DNA of 64,000 nt, taken from contig CANROC010000015.1 in NCBI GenBank assembly GCA_947632175.1, forward strand, positions 1-64,000. Reading direction: 5' to 3'. The translations under genes and the position numbers were made by a program. The DNA comes from an uncultured Oscillospiraceae bacterium. GTDB lineage: Bacteria; Bacillota; Clostridia; Oscillospirales; Oscillospiraceae. Under the pieces are notes generated by a model. The model saw nothing but the letters and a program-made list of their open reading frames with translations, did no database searches and was not told where the DNA came from. Shown piece by piece: positions 59,611-64,000 of this stretch; the stretch's first letter is position 1; every line of letters starts with the position of its first letter.

Positions 59611-62187
59611 TCATCTCAAATGAACATTTTCCTGCGCACTCAGTTTTTCACTATTGGTGATAGGCGAATCTTTATCTTCACTGCGTAACAGTCCATAGAA
59701 GAAAACCGAACAAGCGTCTACGTTCAAGGATCTGGTCTGGTAATTCCTCGCCACTTGATAAAAACCTCTATATTCCTGTGTAGAAAAATACGCAAGCTGC
59801 TCGTCCGTAAGTTCATTCGTTCCTTTAGGGACAAGAATGGCCACGGAGCCATTGACAAGTGTGTTCTTCGGCTTTCTCATCAGACGAGGGTTATAGGTCA
59901 TGTTGGGGGTTAGATAAACATCATCTCTGTCCAGGTACTCAAATACAGCCAGTGATTTTGCTTTTTCCGCGGATATGTATGAGTCGTATCCATCAATATT
60001 GATCACATTTTTTCCGTTATCGCTGATGTTACGAGATTTCAGGACTCTTATCTCTCCGTCATCGGAGAGCAGCTTATTCGTTATTTGTCTGTCTCGAAAT
60101 ACCTTAAAACGGTTAAGATCCAAATGCTTGCAGACCCTATCAAACTCATTATCGCGGTAGATGATCCAATATGGGAGCGTTTTATCAAAAATGTATTTTT
60201 GTGCCTGCTTAAGGCGGATACCACGCGCAAAGGAAAAAACATTGGTTTTATGCGGGCGTCTTTGATTGTTGATGAAGACAGCTAATGTTTCGACCAACAC
60301 ATTCGGAAAACCTTTCTCTCCAAAATCAATGATACTTTCAACCGCCTTTTTGGAAAGATACTCTCGCGTTACGGCAAACTCCGGTGTATTCAGTAAAAAC
60401 TTCGGGAAAATCAAAGCAACATAATTTCCAATGCTCATGGCCTTTTCAAGGAAAAAAGAGCAGATATTAGTTGTGTTTTTATTAATTGCATTTTGACGAT
60501 ATATTTTTAAAGAGGGGTTGGAAGATTCCATCTTATGAAACGGTGGGTTCCCAATAATATAATCATATCTTTCACAAAAGTCGTGAAGCAGAAAGTCATC
60601 GGTAATATAATTTATTGTACAATGTTCAGGAAGATCGTAATGCTTTAATATCAATTTTGCTATTTCCAAACTGTTCGCATCGATATCGACCACATCAAGG
60701 ATGATTTTCTTCCCCTCAAATTTTTTTAGGATCAAGGGAATAAAGTTGCCTACGCCAACCGAAGGTTCAAGAATTCTTACCGTGCTCTGGTCTGTATCCG
60801 GCAATGCCTTTATCATTTCTGTGATGAGCGTTTTACCGGTAAAAAAGGCGGCATTATCTGTACGGCTCGAATTAGCCGATTCTGCAATCTTGCCTAAGGC
60901 CGCCGCGGATAAGGACATTGTATTTTGTGCGATAAAATTTTTGATCTTTTCGGCGTCAGTCAAATCGCTCTTTTTAATGATTCTTTTGATTGCGGCTGTG
61001 TTAAGCAGACGGCACTGCAAAACAGCGGATATCTTTTTGGCAATAGCCTGAAAAATAGCTGTAGGAACGGCCTCCCCTAAGGATTGTCTGATTTTGATTT
61101 CTTCTTTTTTCAAAAAGGCTCTTTTTTTTGCGGGTGAAAGCTGATTCAAGGTCTCAAGCTCCTCTTCCACCCATTTAAACGAGCGGGGCACAGTCATCAT
61201 CATCATAAGTTCTCTGATACTGAAAACCCTGTCGTCGCTTGGATGGATCGTGTTCTGGCTTGCAAGCTGGTCGTTTCTTGTATGAACACAAGGGCCGACT
61301 TTATCCCAATATTGCCTGCGATACTTATCACCGTTTTTTTGCTGGTTGATCACGATCTGTCCGTTTTTGACCTGATGGGGTTTCTTGATATCTTCCGTAT
61401 TATCAAAGGCAGATTGACCCTCTTTAATATCGGATATCCATGCTCTCATGTGTTTAGGATATACCCTGAAAGAATGGTAAATATCATTTTCATCTATTTC
61501 ACCGAACTCTTTCAGAGGCTTCAGGTTTCCGATAACTTGCCTGAGCGTTTTTTCCTCCTCAATATCCGGATAAAGCTCCAACGGAGAAACCTCGTCAGAA
61601 TAATCCTTGGAGACTCCGATCACAACGGTTCGCTGCCTGCTCGAACATGCGCCATAGTTTTTAAAGTTTATAACACGGGAAATATACGAATACTCCGCGC
61701 CCAAATTATGATCGATCGCTTCAGCAATCGTCTTATCCGTACCATCGATATCGGTACAGATGGTTTTCATAAACGCGGGAACATTTTCAAAGAGAAAAAA
61801 GCGGGGATTAATCTGCTTTATGATCTTAATGGACTCTACCACCAGAGAATTTCTTATTATTTCCGTAGAACTCTTTTTGTGGTTAGCGACAGACATCCCT
61901 TGACAGGGAGGCGTTGCAATCACAACGTCAATTTTAGATACATTCTCCTGCGTTCTCCACAAGTCGATCTGCTCATACAGGGCAGATTTAATAGCGTCCT
62001 CCGTGATATCCCCACAAATATATCCGCTTTCATATTTGCATTTCTTATTATATTTTTGAATATCCAGTCTCCTTGCGATCAATTCGTTTGTCGCAACGCA
62101 ATCAAACCCCTCCAGCTTAAACCCGTAGCACCCTACTCCGGCGCTGCTAAACAAGCTGATATATGTGGGCCTGTTGTTAATCTTCAT
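59611..62187 (-). CDS. Fused m5C and m6A DNA methyltransferase
   Basis: An 858-residue protein with two complete methyltransferases. Residues 1 to about 395 are a C5-cytosine enzyme: SAGVGCYGF (14-23), catalytic Cys95 in PPCQGMS, ENVPAF (134-139), QRT near 185, and SIREL/GEAVPTAIFQAI near 323-382. Residues about 400-858 are an N6-adenine enzyme: LEPSVGVGNF (473-482) and NPPF (547-550). The two would methylate different bases, fitting an asymmetric target where each strand needs its own mark. I chose MKINN at 62187; an ATG 12 bases upstream is possible. AT-rich relative to the chromosome, so acquired. Confidence 0.9.
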   Translation of the reverse strand: MKINNRPTYISLFSSAGVGCYGFKLEGFDCVATNELIARRLDIQKYNKKCKYESGYICGDITEDAIKSALYEQIDLWRTQENVSKIDVVIATPPCQGMSVANHKKSSTEIIRNSLVVESIKIIKQINPRFFLFENVPAFMKTICTDIDGTDKTIAEAIDHNLGAEYSYISRVINFKNYGACSSRQRTVVIGVSKDYSDEVSPLELYPDIEEEKTLRQVIGNLKPLKEFGEIDENDIYHSFRVYPKHMRAWISDIKEGQSAFDNTEDIKKPHQVKNGQIVINQQKNGDKYRRQYWDKVGPCVHTRNDQLASQNTIHPSDDRVFSIRELMMMMTVPRSFKWVEEELETLNQLSPAKKRAFLKKEEIKIRQSLGEAVPTAIFQAIAKKISAVLQCRLLNTAAIKRIIKKSDLTDAEKIKNFIAQNTMSLSAAALGKIAESANSSRTDNAAFFTGKTLITEMIKALPDTDQSTVRILEPSVGVGNFIPLILKKFEGKKIILDVVDIDANSLEIAKLILKHYDLPEHCTINYITDDFLLHDFCERYDYIIGNPPFHKMESSNPSLKIYRQNAINKNTTNICSFFLEKAMSIGNYVALIFPKFLLNTPEFAVTREYLSKKAVESIIDFGEKGFPNVLVETLAVFINNQRRPHKTNVFSFARGIRLKQAQKYIFDKTLPYWIIYRDNEFDRVCKHLDLNRFKVFRDRQITNKLLSDDGEIRVLKSRNISDNGKNVINIDGYDSYISAEKAKSLAVFEYLDRDDVYLTPNMTYNPRLMRKPKNTLVNGSVAILVPKGTNELTDEQLAYFSTQEYRGFYQVARNYQTRSLNVDACSVFFYGLLRSEDKDSPITNSEKLSAQENVHLR

Positions 62188-62271
62188 TTCACGTACCATC
62201 CTTTTGCAAGTGAAATCATACCACAAGAGGCACTATAATACAACTTCTTACTTTTATCCCGTCTTCGCAAA

Positions 62272-62355
62272 TCAAGTAATATCTTCCGCAAACTTCTGCG
62301 ACTTCTCCATGGCGGTGAAATGGCCGCCTTGGGGCAGAGTGGTATTGTACGTCAT
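62272..62355 (-). pseudogene. C-terminal remnant of an alpha/beta hydrolase
   Basis: Twenty-seven codons beginning at the guaA stop read TTLPQGGHFTAMEKSQKFAE and end TGA, which is the usual C-terminal His motif (GGHF) of epoxide-hydrolase-like alpha/beta hydrolases. The rest of the gene is gone, apparently replaced by the restriction-modification island. Confidence 0.7.
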
Positions 62356-63899
62356 TCCCACTCAATCGTCGCGGGCGGTTTGGAGGTGATGTCGTAGACG
62401 ACGCGGTTGATGCCGGGGACCTCGTTGACGAGGCGGGTGGAGACGCGGTCGAGGGTGTCGTAGGGGATGCGGGTCCAGTCAGCGGTCATGAAGTCGGTGG
62501 TGGTGACGCTCCTGAGGGCCAGAGTGTAGTCGTAGGTGCGGCCGTCGCCCATGACGCCGACGGAGCGCATGTTGGTGAGGACCGCGAAATACTGGTTCAT
62601 GGTCCCCTCCAGGTGCGCTTTCGCAATCTCGTCCCGGAAGATGAAGTCGGCCTCCCGGAGGGTGTCCAGCTTCTCCTTGGTCACCTCGCCGATGATGCGG
62701 ATGGCAAGGCCGGGGCCCGGGAAAGGCTGGCGCATGACCAGGTACTCGGGAAGTCCCAGTTCCCGTCCAAGGGCGCGGACCTCGTCCTTGAAGAGCATCC
62801 TGAGGGGCTCGATAATCTCCTTGAAATCCACGTAGTCGGGCAGGCCGCCCACGTTGTGGTGGCTCTTGATCACCGCCGCGCCGGCCTTGCCTGAGCCGGA
62901 CTCGATGACGTCCGGGTAGATGGTCCCCTGGACCAGGTAGTCCACCTTGCCGATCTTTTTGGCCTCCGCCTCAAAGACGCGGATGAACTCCTCGCCGATG
63001 ATCTTCCGCTTGCGCTCGGGCTCGGAGACGCCGGCGAGCTTGGAGAGAAACAGCTCCTCAGCGTTGGCGCGGACGAAGTTGATATCCCACTTTTTGAAAG
63101 CGGCCTCCACCTCGTCGCCCTCGTTCTTGCGCATGAGGCCGTGGTCCACGAAGACGCAGGTGAGCTGCTTGCCCACCGCCTCGGCCAGCAGCGCCGCGGC
63201 CACGGAGCTGTCCACGCCGCCGGAGAGGGCCAGGAGGACCTTTCCCTCCCCCACCTTGGCGCGGATGTCCCGGATGGCGGTCTCCTTATAGTCACCCATG
63301 GTCCAGTCGCCGTGGGCGCGGCAGACCTCGTAGAGGAAATTGCGCAGCATCGCCGTGCCGTTTTCCGTGTGGTTGACCTCCGGGTGGAACTGGACGCCGT
63401 AAAAGCCCCGGGCCTCGTCGGCGATGGCCACGTTGGGACAGGCGTCGGAGTGGGCCGTGAGCTTGAAGCCCTCGGGGACGCGCTCCATGTAATCGCCGTG
63501 GCTCATCCAGGTGACGCTCTTTTCGGGAAGGCCCCGGAAAAGCTTGCAGGCGGTGTCAAAATACGTCTCCGTCTTGCCGTACTCCCGGGCGGAATCGTCG
63601 GTGGCGGCGGTGACGCGGCCGCCCAGGTTGTGGGCCAGGAGCTGGCAGCCGTAGCAGATGCCCAAAATCGGCACGCCAAGGCGGAAGATCGCGGGGTCGG
63701 CCTGGGGGGAATCGGGCTCGTAGACGCTCCCTGGCCCGCCGGTGAAGATGATGCCGATGGGGGCCTTCTCCCGTATTTTCTCTATGGGCGTGGTATAGGG
63801 CAGGACCTCGCAGTAGACGCTGCATTCACGGACACGGCGGGCGATGAGCTGGTTATACTGGCCGCCGAAGTCCAGGACGATGACCGTTTCGTGTTTCAT
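62352..63899 (-). CDS. guaA: GMP synthase (glutamine-hydrolysing)
   Basis: A 515-residue enzyme making GMP from XMP. The N-terminal glutaminase has [11 protein letters not shown] with the nucleophile Cys, and [12 protein letters not shown]. The ATP-pyrophosphatase domain has [16 protein letters not shown], and the C-terminal dimerisation domain has [13 protein letters not shown] and ends PATIEWE. ATG 63899 follows GAGGAGAC. Expressed from its own consensus promoter; no purine-riboswitch fold is seen in the short leader. Confidence 0.97.
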   Translation of the reverse strand: MKHETVIVLDFGGQYNQLIARRVRECSVYCEVLPYTTPIEKIREKAPIGIIFTGGPGSVYEPDSPQADPAIFRLGVPILGICYGCQLLAHNLGGRVTAATDDSAREYGKTETYFDTACKLFRGLPEKSVTWMSHGDYMERVPEGFKLTAHSDACPNVAIADEARGFYGVQFHPEVNHTENGTAMLRNFLYEVCRAHGDWTMGDYKETAIRDIRAKVGEGKVLLALSGGVDSSVAAALLAEAVGKQLTCVFVDHGLMRKNEGDEVEAAFKKWDINFVRANAEELFLSKLAGVSEPERKRKIIGEEFIRVFEAEAKKIGKVDYLVQGTIYPDVIESGSGKAGAAVIKSHHNVGGLPDYVDFKEIIEPLRMLFKDEVRALGRELGLPEYLVMRQPFPGPGLAIRIIGEVTKEKLDTLREADFIFRDEIAKAHLEGTMNQYFAVLTNMRSVGVMGDGRTYDYTLALRSVTTTDFMTADWTRIPYDTLDRVSTRLVNEVPGINRVVYDITSKPPATIEWE

Positions 63900-63930
63900 A
63901 GGTGTCTCCTCTTTTTCGTCAGATGACAAC

Positions 63931-63959
63931 ATTATAATTTGCCGGAAAATGATTGTCAA
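63931..63959 (-). promoter_or_regulatory. Sigma-A promoter of guaA
   Basis: Minus strand TTGACA, 17 bp, TATAAT, about 32 bp ahead of the guaA start: a perfect consensus promoter. Confidence 0.92.
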
Positions 63960-64000
63960 GTTTGAAGCCCGGCGTGGGACAATAATGTGGGAGGTGACCA

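Noticed and set aside
1..64000. CRISPR array or insertion-sequence transposase
   Set aside because: No regularly spaced direct repeats and no transposase motif were seen on either strand.

Overview
The window joins two unlike pieces of DNA. Positions 1 to about 28,665 are AT-richer, densely packed with small genes of unknown function, and carry tRNA genes, a thymidylate synthase, a PIN-PhoH protein, three YopX-family proteins, a macro-domain fusion and a recurrent non-host promoter motif. This is the accessory arm of a large temperate phage or prophage-like element; no capsid, terminase, replication or integrase gene is in view, so the rest must lie left of position 1. From about 28,670 to the end the DNA is GC-rich and carries core chromosomal genes of an anaerobic, endospore-forming Clostridia member, probably of the Oscillospiraceae type. 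Pointers are the spore-coat gene cotJC, an NfnAB-type bifurcating transhydrogenase, trmFO, a nadD-yqeK fusion, an LCP protein and BspA-like repeats. The taxonomic placement is inference from gene content and composition.

Element, 1-21.0 kb, minus strand. A tRNA block (Thr, Ser, Ile2, Ala, Pro, Glu) is interspersed with small genes, yopX and PIN-phoH. Between two odd tRNA-like folds lies about 540 nt of gene-free, hairpin-rich sequence, a candidate large structured RNA. Next come exported products: a 1719-residue S-layer-anchored protein with a transglutaminase-like domain and a lipoprotein, followed by small genes, a MazG-like/macro fusion and a membrane-anchored nuclease. At 21.05 kb the gene direction flips.

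Element, 21.1-28.5 kb, plus strand. Small proteins, yopX, a DUF6273-like protein, a P-loop ATPase whose start is broken by an A8 tract, thyA and a deoxyribosyltransferase-like gene, closed by a strong terminator. At least seven transcription units are preceded by the same TTTGCGTA-type promoter motif, always pointing with the genes, often directly after a terminator.

Junction. At about 28,670 the element abuts, in mid-gene, the last 64 codons of cotJC. The missing 5' part is expected beyond the left end of the element, an arrangement like the skin and SP-beta elements that interrupt sporulation genes.

Chromosome, 28.9-64.0 kb, almost all minus strand. In transcription order from the right: guaA; a horizontally acquired restriction-modification island (dual m5C/m6A methyltransferase, HNH endonuclease, small partner); a decayed acetyltransferase; the operon trmH-like, dprA, topA, trmFO, plsX, rnc, radical SAM; an inserted block with a leucine-rich lipoprotein and a sigma/membrane-protein pair; smc, ftsY; rdgB, yhbY, nadD-yqeK, LCP, rsfS, leuS; rpsU; nfnA, nfnB; and a GNAT gene.
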